A stretch of DNA of 64,000 nucleotides from Prosopocoilus inquinatus (GCA_036172665.1 CM069872.1:25114001-25178000); one strand, 5' to 3'; numbered from the stretch's first letter, positions 30,996 through 41,841 are shown. Made by a program: numbers and translations. The notes: generated from the sequence alone by a model not told the origin.

Positions 30996-33900
30996 CTACG
31001 CCCAGTATGATTTTACGGACGGTGCACATGGTGCTACCTCTTCCCAGGTAGGCCTCGCGTTCCTGCTTTTCCACTCTAGCACTAATTTCAAATCCGGGTC
31101 GTTCTTCTGGTCTCTTCGCAGTTCTTCGTCTTGCCATTTGTCGTCAACTGTGGCTGTCCTCGCAGTCGTGGCTACTTTCTCGTCCAAACGACTACAGTGC
31201 TTACAGTCTTCGGCACAGGGTCTTCTCGACAAAGCATCGGCATTTCGATGGCTAGTTCCTGCCCGATGCTGAATTTCAAAGTCGTACTCCTGAAGTCGTT
31301 CGATCCATCGTGCAACTTGCCCTTCTGGGTTCTTGAAACGGAGAAGCCATTTTAGAGCGGCGTGGTCGGTCCTCAGCAGGAAGCGTCTACCATACAAGTA
31401 CTTGTAGAAGTGTTCTATCGTTTTTACGACGGCTAGCAATTCCCTTCTTGTGACGCAATAGTTTCGTTCCGGCTTTGATAGGACTTTACTGAAGTAGCCG
31501 ATCACCTTCTCTTGCCCCTCTTGTATCTGGGAGAGTACGCCACCAATCCCAACGTTGCTAGCATCTGTGTCTACGACGAATTTGCCTTCCGGGAGAGGAT
31601 AACTCAGAATAGGAGCACTAATCAAGTACTGCTTTAGTTGTTCAAAGCCAATTTGACACTGTTGGTCCCATTCAAATGGACGACCTTCTTCAGTGAGTTT
31701 TGTTAACGGCTTAGCAATGTCTGCAAATCCAGGAACGTAGCGCCGATAGTAAGTGCACAGGCCAAGGAAACTCCTTATTTGGTGTTTATTTCTGGGAGTT
31801 GGCCAGTCTTTCACCACCTGAATCTTCACAGGGTCCACGGCGATTCCATTTCCATTAACAATGTGCCCCAGGTAATTCACTTCCTTCTGGAACAGGTGAC
31901 ACTTCTTGAGGCTAAGCTTTAGTCCAGCTCCGCGAAGCCGCTGGAACACTCCTTCCAGGTTCCTTAGGTGGTCGTCGAACGTCTTTCCCACGACAATTAT
32001 GTCATCAAGGTACACCATGCACGTTGTCCAGGACAGACCTTTCAGAACCGTCTCCATTAACCTCTCGAATGTCGCTGGGGCATTACATAATCCGAATGGC
32101 ATCACTGTGAACTGCCACAGACCCATACCAATGGAAAACGCCGTCTTTTCTCGATCTTCAGGCGCCAGCTCAACTTGCCAATATCCACTCTTTAAGTCCA
32201 AAGTTGAGAAGATCTTTGAGCCGGCCAGGGTGTCCAGGGTATCATCAATTCGTGGCAGGGGATAGCTGTCCTTCTTGGTGACATTGTTGAGTAACCGGTA
32301 GTCTACACAGAACCTGGTGGACCCATCCTTCTTCTTCACAAGCACTACTGGTGACGCCCACGGGCTGCTTGATGGTTCTATCACATTATCCTTTTCCATC
32401 TCGCGAATAATGCGTTCCGCTTCCTCACGCTTCGCCAATGGTAATCGCCTTGGAGCTTGACGGATAGGTCTTTCTTCTCCAGTCTCTATTTTGTGTTTCA
32501 CGACATCAGTTCTTCCCTTGGATCCATTTTCTACCTCAAATACATCTTGATAGCGGCCGATCAGATTCTTTGCTTTTGTCTTCTGGTCTGGAGTCAATTC
32601 CTGGGCTGTTGACATAACCATTTCCCATAATTTCTTTGGGACTTTCGCTTCTGGCACGTTTGTTTCAAGTTGCCGGGAGATGGAGGACACCATGGTGCAG
32701 CTTCCCAAGATTGTTCCTTTCTTGATATTGACAGAGAAACAATTGACGTTCATCAGGCGGTCAGGTACTTCCTTCTTCGCCGTCAACAACATTTTTCCAA
32801 CGAGGACTCCTCTTCCAATCTTCTGATCATCTGTATTAGGTTCAACCATAACGACCTGCCCATCTTGAAAAACACCGTTCAGTTTTGCGTCGACGATAAC
32901 CTCAGTCCTGCTGGGTAATACAACGTCTTCAGAGAGGACTACTCGAGCGGCCACGTCTCCTCGTTGATGTAGAACCAACTCCTCATTATTGACCGCCATC
33001 ACGCCACGCTTTAAGTTCAATTGAAACCCGTGGGCACACATGACGTCCATGCCCAAAATTGCTTCGTCCTCTATGTCTGCTACCAGTGCACGGTGTTTTA
33101 TTGGAGTTGAACCAATGGTGATGATAACCTCTACTTCACCGTGGAGAGTTGCTGATGTTCCAGTTGCAGTTTTCAGTCTCCACTTGGTCGGCTCGGTGCG
33201 TCCAGATGACTTAATTACGTCGGGTCTTAGGATGGTCTTCGTCGCACCCGTATCCAACAACATGGTGTGAGGAATGTCATCAATGGTGACATCCACGAAG
33301 ACACTGCTGGTTAACTGCCGTAGGGATATTACTTGTTTGTCTTTCGTCTTTGGGGGCCTTTGAATACGAGTCGACGTTTGCCCCTCTGCACCGGCCCGGC
33401 TTAGTTTAACTGTGGCTTCCTTGGATCCTGTCTGGGCTTTGGACATCGTCTGCGAACATGTCCTTCGTCCTGGCCTTTCCAGCGGCTTCTTCTTCTTGAG
33501 AACCCGTTCCACAATGCGGCGAACATCCTCGGCGGTGGCATATTCCTTGGATTGCCCCTTATTAGCAGATCCCACCTTGGCGTTGGCGGACTCTTCCTCT
33601 TCTTCCTCTTGGAAGTCCATAGCCGCTCGCACCTTGACATGCCCTCTTGAAACTCGTCTCGCCGCTTCAAATTCCAAGGCATAAGCCAATGCGTTCTTGG
33701 ATGTCTTCGGATGGGTCATTCTCAATGCCTGCTGGTTGTCTGGGTCACGGATTCCATCTATGAAGGTCTGCACCGTCAAACATTTGAGGAATTCAACAGG
33801 AGCTGTGGGATATGCCAACTGGGCCAGACGCGCTACGTCCGCTTCGAATTCCTGAAGACTTTCTCCGGCTTTCTGACAGCGATTCCTCAACTGCGCATGG

Positions 33901-34964
33901 TATACCTCGGTCAGATGGGCCTGTCCGTAACGCATTTCCATCCTATTCACCAGCTTGTCGAAGTCTTCTTGTTCCTCTGGCGGCATCGTCTGTAGCACAT
34001 CGATAGCGTCCCCTCTCAAAGCCACAATTAACGAAGTGGCTTTTTCGCTGGCTGTCCATCTGTTCGCCTTTGCTGCTGCTTCGAACTGTTTGAAGTAGTT
34101 GGGCCAAGAAGACTTTCCATCGAACGTTGGTGGTTTTATTTTCAATTTCGAATTTTCTGCTGGTCCTTCCACAATTCGGGTTTCATTATTTTCTAGTGTT
34201 TCTACTGGTGGCTGATCCCCGAACACTCGCAACCCCGCCATGATTTGTTCCAGATTTTTGATTTTGTTATCCTGCTGAAATATTATTTCCTCCACATTTT
34301 CTTGCAGGTTCTTTGTTTCTTCTGATATTTTTACCACTAATTTATCTTCGAGGCCTTTTGTTTGTTCTAGAAATTTCTCGTCAAAATTTCTGGAGTGCTC
34401 TCGAAATTTCTCGTCTAAGTCTCTAGATTGTTCCAACAATTTATTCTGTAATTTGTCCAAATTTCCAGATTGTTCTAGAAGCTTCTCCTCTAAATTTCTG
34501 GATTGTTCCATCAATTTAGTTTGCAACTCGTCTTTGAAGTTTACAGATTGTTCTCGAAGTTCGTCCTTGAAATTTCCAGATTGTTCTAGAAGCTTTTCCT
34601 CTAAATTTCTGGATTGTTCTCGAAGTTTCTCTAAATTTCCAGACTGTTCTTGAAACTTCTCGTCCAAATTTCTGGATTGTTCTCGAAGTTCGTCCTTGAA
34701 ATTTCCAGATTGTTCTCGAAGTTCGTCCTTGAAATTTCTGGATTGTTCTCGAAGTTCATCTTTCAAGATTTTATTAAAATCGACGGGACCACACGAAATT
34801 TCGAACAGGAACGTCTCTGGATCTTCACCAGCTGTCAACAAATCGGATCGGAGACGCTGTTGAAGTGCGCCTTTCAAACCACAGGTTTCTAACTCTCGTT
34901 CTTCCAATTCGGTTTTTAATTCGGCCACTTTTAAGTATTTCAACAACACTTTTCTCGTAGCCAT
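30996..34964 (-). CDS. Gypsy gag-pol: Gag, protease, reverse transcriptase, RNase H
   Basis: 1,322 codons from MATRKVLLKYLKVAEL. Residues 8-42 resemble a SAP motif. Residues 68-235 are tandem 11-residue repeats (ELREQSRN..., KLLEQSGN...) predicting a long coiled coil. Residues 275-440 are a retrotransposon Gag domain (KIKPPTFDGKSSWPNYFKQF). Protease active site LLDTGAT near 569-575; reverse transcriptase with MPFGLCNAPATF and YLDD (985-988); RNase H with DTDAS, E1175, TDHAALKWL and NADALSRR. The frame ends at TAG 30998-30996 and continues in frame after it into integrase, so the stop is probably one point mutation. No complete CCHC knuckle is in frame; a GHVRRRC half lies in another frame at about 33460. 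Confidence 0.95.
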   Translation of the reverse strand: MATRKVLLKYLKVAELKTELEERELETCGLKGALQQRLRSDLLTAGEDPETFLFEISCGPVDFNKILKDELREQSRNFKDELREQSGNFKDELREQSRNLDEKFQEQSGNLEKLREQSRNLEEKLLEQSGNFKDELREQSVNFKDELQTKLMEQSRNLEEKLLEQSGNLDKLQNKLLEQSRDLDEKFREHSRNFDEKFLEQTKGLEDKLVVKISEETKNLQENVEEIIFQQDNKIKNLEQIMAGLRVFGDQPPVETLENNETRIVEGPAENSKLKIKPPTFDGKSSWPNYFKQFEAAAKANRWTASEKATSLIVALRGDAIDVLQTMPPEEQEDFDKLVNRMEMRYGQAHLTEVYHAQLRNRCQKAGESLQEFEADVARLAQLAYPTAPVEFLKCLTVQTFIDGIRDPDNQQALRMTHPKTSKNALAYALEFEAARRVSRGHVKVRAAMDFQEEEEEESANAKVGSANKGQSKEYATAEDVRRIVERVLKKKKPLERPGRRTCSQTMSKAQTGSKEATVKLSRAGAEGQTSTRIQRPPKTKDKQVISLRQLTSSVFVDVTIDDIPHTMLLDTGATKTILRPDVIKSSGRTEPTKWRLKTATGTSATLHGEVEVIITIGSTPIKHRALVADIEDEAILGMDVMCAHGFQLNLKRGVMAVNNEELVLHQRGDVAARVVLSEDVVLPSRTEVIVDAKLNGVFQDGQVVMVEPNTDDQKIGRGVLVGKMLLTAKKEVPDRLMNVNCFSVNIKKGTILGSCTMVSSISRQLETNVPEAKVPKKLWEMVMSTAQELTPDQKTKAKNLIGRYQDVFEVENGSKGRTDVVKHKIETGEERPIRQAPRRLPLAKREEAERIIREMEKDNVIEPSSSPWASPVVLVKKKDGSTRFCVDYRLLNNVTKKDSYPLPRIDDTLDTLAGSKIFSTLDLKSGYWQVELAPEDREKTAFSIGMGLWQFTVMPFGLCNAPATFERLMETVLKGLSWTTCMVYLDDIIVVGKTFDDHLRNLEGVFQRLRGAGLKLSLKKCHLFQKEVNYLGHIVNGNGIAVDPVKIQVVKDWPTPRNKHQIRSFLGLCTYYRRYVPGFADIAKPLTKLTEEGRPFEWDQQCQIGFEQLKQYLISAPILSYPLPEGKFVVDTDASNVGIGGVLSQIQEGQEKVIGYFSKVLSKPERNYCVTRRELLAVVKTIEHFYKYLYGRRFLLRTDHAALKWLLRFKNPEGQVARWIERLQEYDFEIQHRAGTSHRNADALSRRPCAEDCKHCSRLDEKVATTARTATVDDKWQDEELRRDQKNDPDLKLVLEWKSRNARPTWEEVAPCAPSVKSYWA

Positions 34965-35045
34965 TGTTTTTTTTTCCGATACTGTACTTATTTAATAATC
35001 TGATTAAATTTAATTTACTTTAAATTGTTTATTTATTTTCACAAA

Positions 35046-35062
35046 CCCGCACACCGACACCA
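35046..35062 (-). promoter_or_regulatory. Gypsy primer-binding site
   Basis: TGGTGTCGGTGTGCGGG starts one base after the 5' LTR. TGG complements the CCA end of a tRNA; I cannot name the tRNA. Confidence 0.7.
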
Positions 35063-35063
35063 C

Positions 35064-35390
35064 TGTTACGTTTCTAGGGTTTAAAGATTATTTATTTAAA
35101 CGAATAAAACACTCGATAAAAACTTAACCGTAATTTAATAAAGCTTAAAAACTAATTTATTTGTAACAATTTATTTTCACACTAAAATCTAACTTCGACG
35201 ATCGCTGTTCGAATTCGACTGACTCGTGAGTCAACTCCGGGCGATTTTATATCATTTGCTGCCGTCTGGAATCCTCCACGCTGGAGAAGTCTAGTCTGTT
35301 CGATGTAGGCCCCGGTGGCGTGACGGCCGATGACACATAACAGCGAACCGACTTCTTGACGCCTTGAGCTAAGCCGGGTGGTACGCCACA
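35064..35390 (-). repeat. Gypsy 5' LTR
   Basis: 327 bp, nearly identical to the LTR at 28833-29159; followed by the ATAC TSD. Confidence 0.95.
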
Positions 35391-36005
35391 ATACTTTAAT
35401 TCGAAGGGAAAAGGAAATTACCAATCTGAACTGAAATTTCAAGGAGAGTGAGGATTAATCCGTTTGGAAAAGAACGTCCGTCTTTGAATCTAAACGCATT
35501 TGGATCACGTTTTTGTGAGCAAAAGAAAGCACCTAATAAAGTGTCAAGTATGTGAAATAAATGACAAGGTTACGAGTTCTGAATTTTTAGTAATTACGAT
35601 AGATTAATGGTTTCTTTCATTTTAACAGTAAGTGCTTTCTTTCCCTTAAAAGTTTGAATCTAGTTTCGAATAGTTTGAAACTGGATTCCGTAGTTGTTGC
35701 AACAAAACACCTCAGATTTTAATTATTGACTGACAATTCGTCTGCAAATAACAGCATTTCGATCCAAATCAGTCCAAACAAAACATAAAAATAGTTTGAT
35801 TTGAAGAGGAAAGGGGATCATCGATCCGAACTGAAATTTCAAAGAAAGCACCTAGTGAAAAGGTTTTCTTCCATTTTCATGGCTTTGAGAAGGATAAGTA
35901 TTAGATATTTGAAGTCATTGATAATATTTTACAGGGGACTTGTGTTTTATAACAACATAATGCAACAGGTGGTGGTTTTTTGATTTGTGAATAAATAATA
36001 CACTA

Positions 36006-36084
36006 ATAGCGTTTTCTACTGATGTGCACTAATATGAACTGAGTGTGCACTCAGTGCATTAGTGCACGTCAGTAGAAAACGCTA
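36006..36084. repeat. 79-bp palindrome, possible micro-MITE
   Basis: TAGCGTTTTCTACTGATGTG is mirrored by CACGTCAGTAGAAAACGCTA. It lies inside the hAT element. Confidence 0.7.
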
Positions 36085-36372
36085 CATTTAAGTATGCTGT
36101 ATTCCTGCTTTGGACGATGAACCAGGAAGAGCTAGCGATATTTTAAACAATTTCTGAATTTCTAGTAGGTAATGTAGTCAACTGCGGATTTTCTTTAAAA
36201 AACTGTGTACTGTCAAATAAATTCTGCGTCAAATAATTTCTGCTTCTTTAAATTTAGTAAATAAAAAGACACCACTTTGTCGGGTGCTCTCCAATACTTT
36301 TGCACCCAACAAAATCATTTGTCAGGTGCACAAGACCCGTGTACCCGACGAAGCGGCGCCTGTGCCGCCAAA

Positions 36373-36794
36373 TATGGGATCAAAATTGTAATGACTTGTG
36401 AGGCTGGTACAAAATACATGTTAAATGCTGACCCTTATCTAGGAAAACATACACGTACAGACGGTGAACCTTTGGGAGAATATTATGTCAAAAAATTAAC
36501 AGAAAATATTTACGGCAGTAACTGCAACATCACAATGGACAACTGGTTCACTTCGGTTAGCCTAGCGGATAAACTCTTGAGACCTCCTTACAAGTTAACA
36601 ATTCTTGGTACTTTGCGGCAAAACAAAAGGGAGATACCCCCTGAAATGCTTGATTTGAAAAACAGAGAAGTCGGAAGTTCGATATTTTGTTTCGTTTTAG
36701 TATTATCAACAATGCATGGAGGCTCAGTTTGTCAAGAAATTAAAAAATCCGAGATGATTTTGCACTATAATCAAACCAAGGACGGGGTCGATAC
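36373..36794 (+). pseudogene. piggyBac-like transposase, central part
   Basis: Continues the frame broken at 28516: KYGIKIVMTCEAGTKYMLNA, DPYLGKHTRTDGEPLGEYYV, CNITMDNWFTSVSLADKLL and ending NQTKDGVDT. It includes the DNWF and DGVD blocks with catalytic aspartates of piggyBac enzymes. It stops where a solo LTR has inserted. Confidence 0.9.
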
Positions 36795-37082
36795 TGTTAC
36801 ATCCGTCACGCAAACAGATCTATTTTTAGCATCAGTACGCCACCTTGCGTCACAGAACATGACCGAAAACTACTCGATAATTCTAGCATGTTCGGGCAAT
36901 AGAGGGCTCTGCTATATAAGCCGACGATCCGCCAGAAGTAGTTAGTTATTAAGATAGCCAGCGAAGGGTTCGTACCTCGAATAAATAGAAAGTAGTAGTG
37001 TTAATTGTGTATATCGACAGCTTATAATTAAAGTGTTCTAAAATTTAACGACTATAATTTGTGAACCCCCAAATTCGTAACA
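36795..37082 (+). mobile_element. Solo LTR (family A)
   Basis: 288 bp from TGTTAC to GTAACA, flanked by a perfect 4-bp TSD ATAC (36791-36794, 37083-37086). TATATAAG at 36913-36920 is a promoter TATA box. It is inserted inside the piggyBac frame, which resumes right after. Confidence 0.9.
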
Positions 37083-37086
37083 ATAC

Positions 37087-37146
37087 ATTCGACCAAATGT
37101 GTGGCCATAAAAGTTGTTCTAGAAATTTCTCTAACCCGGTACCCAT
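37087..37146 (+). pseudogene. piggyBac-like transposase, last fragment
   Basis: After the LTR the frame gives DQMCGHKSCSRNFSNPVPI, the start of the region leading to the Cys-rich tail. The tail and the right terminus are missing. Confidence 0.8.
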
Positions 37147-37253
37147 TTAACTTGGTTGAATTTACGAAAACGTCTTAAGTTTTCAAAATTCAAAAATGCT
37201 AAACGTCACTGTCAGTAGTTTTGAAGCAGCTTTAATAGGTAGCGCTGAGTAAG

Positions 37254-37480
37254 GCACTCGATCTCTGTCTAAGGACATAGGTACTGCCATCATATGTTTT
37301 TGACACGCGACAGTGGGTATTTGACCTTGAACGAGTGGGTTGTCAAAATGACAAACTGGAATATTTTATGTAAATCAAGACGAAAAATGAGGCAGATTAC
37401 TTTAAATTTCCATTTTATTGAGGCAAAATATAAATTTATAATAACTACAAGCGTTTACAATAGGAATATAACATAATAAA
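37254..37480 (+). repeat. Interspersed repeat X, copy 2
   Basis: Begins GCACTCGATCTCTGTCTAAGG. Copy 3 faces it, so 37254-38372 may be one fold-back element. Confidence 0.65.
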
Positions 37481-37823
37481 CGGAAAACTGTAAGCTTTTA
37501 ATCTGACAAGAGTCAACTGCTATTACGAGAAACTGTAAGTTCTGCTTAAATAGCATTTGTTTTGGTTAAATATTGCCCACGGCTCTTTGGACTGGATACT
37601 GAACCTCGTTTTTATTCTTATTGGTTTTGGAACTTGCTAAATCTAATTATATTTCAAGTTCCATTATTCAGAGCCTAATAGTCACATGTGGGACACGGCG
37701 AAAAATCACAGTCCACAGTTTTTTTTTTAAATATTAACAAATAAATTATTGAAACTTCTGTTCATACAGTTATCTATTTATAAATTTATGCATTGAAATA
37801 ATTTCTGGATTTTCAGTGAATTA

Positions 37824-37951
37824 GGTCCAGTTTTACAATTGCAGCTCAACTTTGAGCTGAGGTTTAAACCCTTAGCAACGATTATTTCAACAATTGTTGT
37901 GAAGGGTTTAAGCTTCGGCTCAAAGTTAAACCGTGATTGTAAAACTGGGCC
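37824..37951. mobile_element. Harbinger-like MITE, copy 1
   Basis: 128 bp palindromic element GGTCCAGTTTTACAATTG ... GATTGTAAAACTGGGCC with a TTA duplication (37821-37823, 37952-37954). Confidence 0.85.
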
Positions 37952-37979
37952 TTAGGCATCCAATATACTCACGTCAAAC

Positions 37980-38372
37980 TCACATATACTTTTGATTATT
38001 TTTCCATTTTTTGTGTCATATTCGCACTATTAACGCTTAGATTTATTGTAAACTTATATGTTATGTTAATAAAATAGAAATTTAAAGTGACTTGCGTTAC
38101 ATATGCATTCTGATTTACATAAAGTATTCAGCTTGTCATTTTTGACAACCCGCTCGCTCAAGGTCAAATACTCACTGTCAAGTGTCAAAACCATATGATG
38201 GCAGTATGTGTCCTTAGGCCCAGTTTTACAATGACGGTTTAACTTTGAACCGAAGCTTAAATCCTTCACAACAATTGTTGAAATAATAGTTGCTAAGGGT
38301 TTAAGCCTCAGCTCAAAGTTGAGCCGCATTTGTAAAACTGGACCTTAGACAGAAATCGAGTGCCTTACAATC
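37980..38372 (-). repeat. Interspersed repeat X, copy 3
   Basis: Inverse of copy 2, interrupted by a Harbinger-like MITE at 38217-38344. Confidence 0.65.
38217..38344. mobile_element. Harbinger-like MITE, copy 2
   Basis: 128 bp, inverse orientation to copy 1, TTA on both sides (38214-38216, 38345-38347). Same length as copy 1. Confidence 0.85.
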
Positions 38373-38587
38373 GATTAGACAGCCGGCGTGGACCGGTGCG
38401 CTGCAAATTAAAAATTGACGCTGTTCGACTAGGTCAGGCCTGGGCATAAAATACGAGAAGAGCGAGGACGTAGTACCTCCCACTATTCGATAGTCGTCAA
38501 TCAAACGTCGATAAGAATGAGCCAGCCTGCCAGCCGATCGTGTACCAATAGAAGTTATAAAACGTGTGGCTCTCGTGAAATACAAAC

Positions 38588-38834
38588 ATGAACCAAAATT
38601 ATGAACTTAAGTATATGTGTTTTATAAACAGTACAGGTAATGCAGAATGTATTATTTGCGGTAAACTGTTGAGCGTAAAACCATATAATATTGCTCGTCA
38701 CTACAACATTTTCCATAAAGAATATTATCTACATAAGTTTTGTATATCGTTGGTTGTTGAAATTGAAGCGACTGAGCGTCATGCGGGAACCGGCACTCCC
38801 TGTGCGGTGGTAGAAGGAGAATATACCCCGACAT
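38588..38834 (+). pseudogene. BED-type zinc-finger fragment
   Basis: Opens MNQNYELKYMCFI and carries AECIICGKLLSVKPYNIARH then IFH, which fits a C-x2-C...H-x4-H BED-like finger found at the N-terminus of hAT transposases and their domesticated relatives. No catalytic domain follows. Confidence 0.4.
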
Positions 38835-39051
38835 ATTCCCCTCGCATGATTAGGCCTGGTCTAGGTAACCGCGGAATCGTAACCGTACGCAAAAAAGTTA
38901 AAATTTACGACAAGTGGTAAAATAATTATTGATTTCTATTTCAAAGATTTTTATTGTAAATGATCATTTTTAATGTCGATATGCAGTGAATTTTGCGAAC
39001 CGTTTGCGACGCTGATTTATAAAATACATATTGCGATAGTGTTTCCTTAAC

Positions 39052-39229
39052 TCGATCTATGTCTAAGGACACAGGTACTGCCATCATATGGTTTTGACAC
39101 TTGACAGTGGGTATTTGACCTTGAAGGAGCGAGTTGTTAAAAATGATAGGCTGAATACTTTATGTAAATCAGAAAACAAATGTAACACAAATCACTTTAA
39201 ATTTCTATTTTATTAACATAACATATAAG
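39052..39229 (+). repeat. Interspersed repeat X, copy 4
   Basis: Interrupted by the hAT element at 39230; resumes at 41412 (ATCTAAGCGTTAATTGTGCG). Confidence 0.65.
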
Positions 39230-41411
39230 TAAAGTCCGGATTTATATGTGCTAAAAAAGTGGAAAATAAGTTTTTTTTATGCGATTAAAATGGATCAAAA
39301 TATGGATATTATATGCGATAAAAATTTTATTTTACTTATACATACTTTAGAATAATAAAAACATAAATTGTTTCATATAAGTAATTTTAACACTTAACAC
39401 TTAAATAGTAGGATTACAAAATATAATCAACAGTTGATTTAAATTATTTGGGGTAAAATTTTGTCGTCTGTCTGTCAAAATATTTTTATAAGAGGAAAAC
39501 GAACGCTCGACATCGCATGAAGTAATGGGCGCAAATTTCATGGATGCTACATCTTTGGGGTCCATGTCCAAATCCTCTTCACTTTGACCTTTTAAAACTA
39601 AACAGATTTTCCTCATTTTATTGTAGTCAGGATTACGTAATAGAACCTTGTCTAATTTTGCCATTAACTTCTCTCCTATCTCCCCTGGAATTGATTTTAC
39701 ACTTTCAATTGCATCATCGACCACTTCAAAAGAATCTAATAGAGCCGTCTGGGATGATTCCAACTTTTTAATGGTGGATATTAAAACCGAAAAATGAGTT
39801 TTAATGAATGCTAATTGATTCCCGATGTTTGTGTTCGACATGCATTCCTTACAAATTCTTAAAGCCGCTGAATTGGAATCATCCAATTCTAAGAAAATTT
39901 CCTTTAATTGTTTAAAGTTATCTGCGTAAAAATTTGCTGCTTCAAGCCACGTACCCCATCTCGTAATTATAGGTTCTGGTGGTAATGGCAGGTCAGCAGC
40001 TAATTCTTTATAGTGTTGTATACGCAGTGGGGCTTTAAGAAACGCCTTTTTTCCGTTATTGATCAACTTATTTACTGTTGGGTATTCTAGTCGCACCAAT
40101 TCAGCGAGCCTATTCATTGCGTGAGCCATACAAGTGAAGTGCATCAGATTTGGGTAAAACACCTGTAAAGCCTGTCCTGCTTTTATCATGTAGGCTGCTG
40201 CATCAGACACCATTAGTAATATATTTTCCGATTTAACTTGATTAGGTGCATATAAAAGTGTCAAGCTGTCGTTAATAAAACGTGCGATCGTTGAATGATT
40301 TGTTTTTTCCAAAACTGCACTATTTACCAAATAAGATATTGGTGCAACTGTGTTGCTTAATACTCCTGCTAACATATTTGCTACATAACGACCGCAGGCA
40401 TCTGTCGTTTCATCAACTACTATATAAATATTGTTGTCGCTAAGCTTCTCTCTTATTTTCTTCATCCGTTGCTGATAGCATATACTTAGATAGTTTTTCC
40501 GCAAAGTCGATTCATTTGGAATATGACGATTGCAATATTTTTCCAAAAAAGTTCGAAAACTTGCTTGTTCAAGTTTATGCCAAGGAATGTTTGACTCTGC
40601 CATAGCACTGCACAAGTCTAAAAAGAATTCATTTCCTGTGTCACTGCCCTGTGAGTTACTGGCTGTTGAAGAAATAAAAGACTGCTTAAAGTTAGACACA
40701 CATCTTTTCTCCGACTCCTTATGGAGGTTTGTAGCCAAATGTTGATCAATCTGGTACTTTTGGTCTGACGACACCTTAAAATATTGTCAAAATGAAAATG
40801 TGATTTTTAAGAGAATTTGTAAGGTATCTACCTGTTTTGAGCATGCGTTGCAAAAAATAACTTTTCCATCTGTAGTTAGATGTTTAGATGCTTTAATCCA
40901 TTTTTTCAATAGCTCGGATCGAGAGGATGCTACTTTCGGCATTTTGAAAAGATAAGCACTGAATTTATTTCGTCTTTAAATTAAATAAGAAAATAACAAC
41001 TAATTCGCGTTGATAAATACACTAGTCACTAGTCACACACATTCACGGAGTTCTTATCTCAAACTGAAATGCAAAACATAAGTGCAAAATGCAAGTGCAA
41101 GTCGCTACAGATTCCCAGAAAATCACATTCCGGGAAATCGTAAAATAAAGTGGCCAGACGTTGAGAAGAATAAATTACTTCTTGGAAAAGCTGCAGACTT
41201 GAATATTGACCGTATATGGAATTATAATGTTATTTATATCAATATATGGATAAATAAATAAATATGCGCTAAAAGTCTAAAATATTAAGTTATATGCGAA
41301 ATAAAACTACCATTTTTGGGCTTCTCTAATCGACAAACATATAAATACAAAACGCCAAGTTTAGGTATGTTAGCGTAAAAAACTTGTAAAAACTTATAAA
41401 TCCGGTCTCTA
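39230..41411 (-). mobile_element. hAT transposon, apparently complete
   Basis: An 8-bp TSD CATATAAG (39222-39229, 41412-41419) flanks ends TAAAGTCCGGATTTATATG and the inverse of TAGAGACCGGATTTATAAG. 2,182 bp with an unbroken two-exon transposase gene, so possibly recently active. Confidence 0.9.
39401..40942 (-). CDS. hAT transposase, two exons, intact frame
   Basis: Exon 1 40942-40832 begins MPKVASSRSELLKKWIKAS and has CNACSK; intron 40831-40775 (57 nt, GTAGAT...TTTAAG). Exon 2 40774-39401 supplies QHLATNLHK, completing a BED-like finger, then the RNase H-like hAT core with VDETTDACGRYVANMLAG, MVSDAAAYMIKAGQAL and FTCMAHAMNRLAELV. The C-terminal hAT dimerisation block is CDVERSFSSYKNILTDRRQ. 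About 494 residues with no stop or frameshift. hAT enzymes excise via hairpins and make 8-bp duplications, as seen here. CGGBP1-like domesticated proteins are related, but terminal repeats and TSD show this is a transposon. Confidence 0.85.
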
Positions 41412-41841
41412 CATATAAGTTTATAATACATCTAAGCGTTAATTGTGCGAATATGATACAATAAATGGAAAAATAACCAAAAAGCATACATAATTATATT
41501 TTAATTATTCATAACGTTAATAAAAATAAAATTTTAAATGCTTGTTTGCTACAACCTAAAAATGTTAACTGGTGTGGGTGTGATTTGCTCTCATCTGTAG
41601 GATGTTTCTTGACGATTTATACCTAATATATATATTTTTTTCAGGATTTTTAGGTTTCAGGTATTAAATAACAGGGAATTATATACTTATTTATACATTA
41701 GAATAAGAAATTTTTTCGTGTCTTTGGACAATTTATTTCCGCATTTCCATGTTGTTTGGTTAGCTCTTATTTGTAAGGTTTTCTGACAGTTAATTTTAGG
41801 TGTTCACATAATTTTTTTTTTTCGATTTATACATAACATAT

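Larger units (their letters stand above)
28833..35390 (-). mobile_element. Young Gypsy LTR retrotransposon carrying a macrodomain and CCCH finger
   Basis: 6,558 bp on the minus strand: 5' LTR 35390-35064, primer site 35062-35046, one long gag-pol frame from 34964, polypurine tract 29172-29160, 3' LTR 29159-28833. LTRs are 327 bp each with a single difference seen (29048 versus 35279), so insertion is recent. The coding frame spans about 1,980 codons with only two in-frame stops (30998-30996 and 29375-29373). Beyond the usual gag, protease, RT, RNase H and integrase it encodes a TARG1/OARD1-like macrodomain and a CCCH zinc finger. Confidence 0.95.
28517..36364. mobile_element. Non-autonomous hAT element, itself split by Gypsy
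   Basis: An 8-bp TSD CCGCCAAA (28509-28516 and 36365-36372) and ends CATAGGCGCCG and CGGCGCCTGTG show a hAT-type insertion into the piggyBac frame. CGGGTGCA repeats lie near both ends. Without the Gypsy insert (28833-35394) it is about 1.3 kb. The interior holds a duplicated segment (28681-28832 plus 35395-35455, again at 35625-35860) and no gene. Confidence 0.85.

Noticed and set aside
26800..37171. 18-bp inverted repeat GTTTTCGTAAATTCAACC as termini of one 10-kb element
   Set aside because: The piggyBac left end with TTAA lies inside at 27156, and no target duplication or further similarity supports these as element ends.
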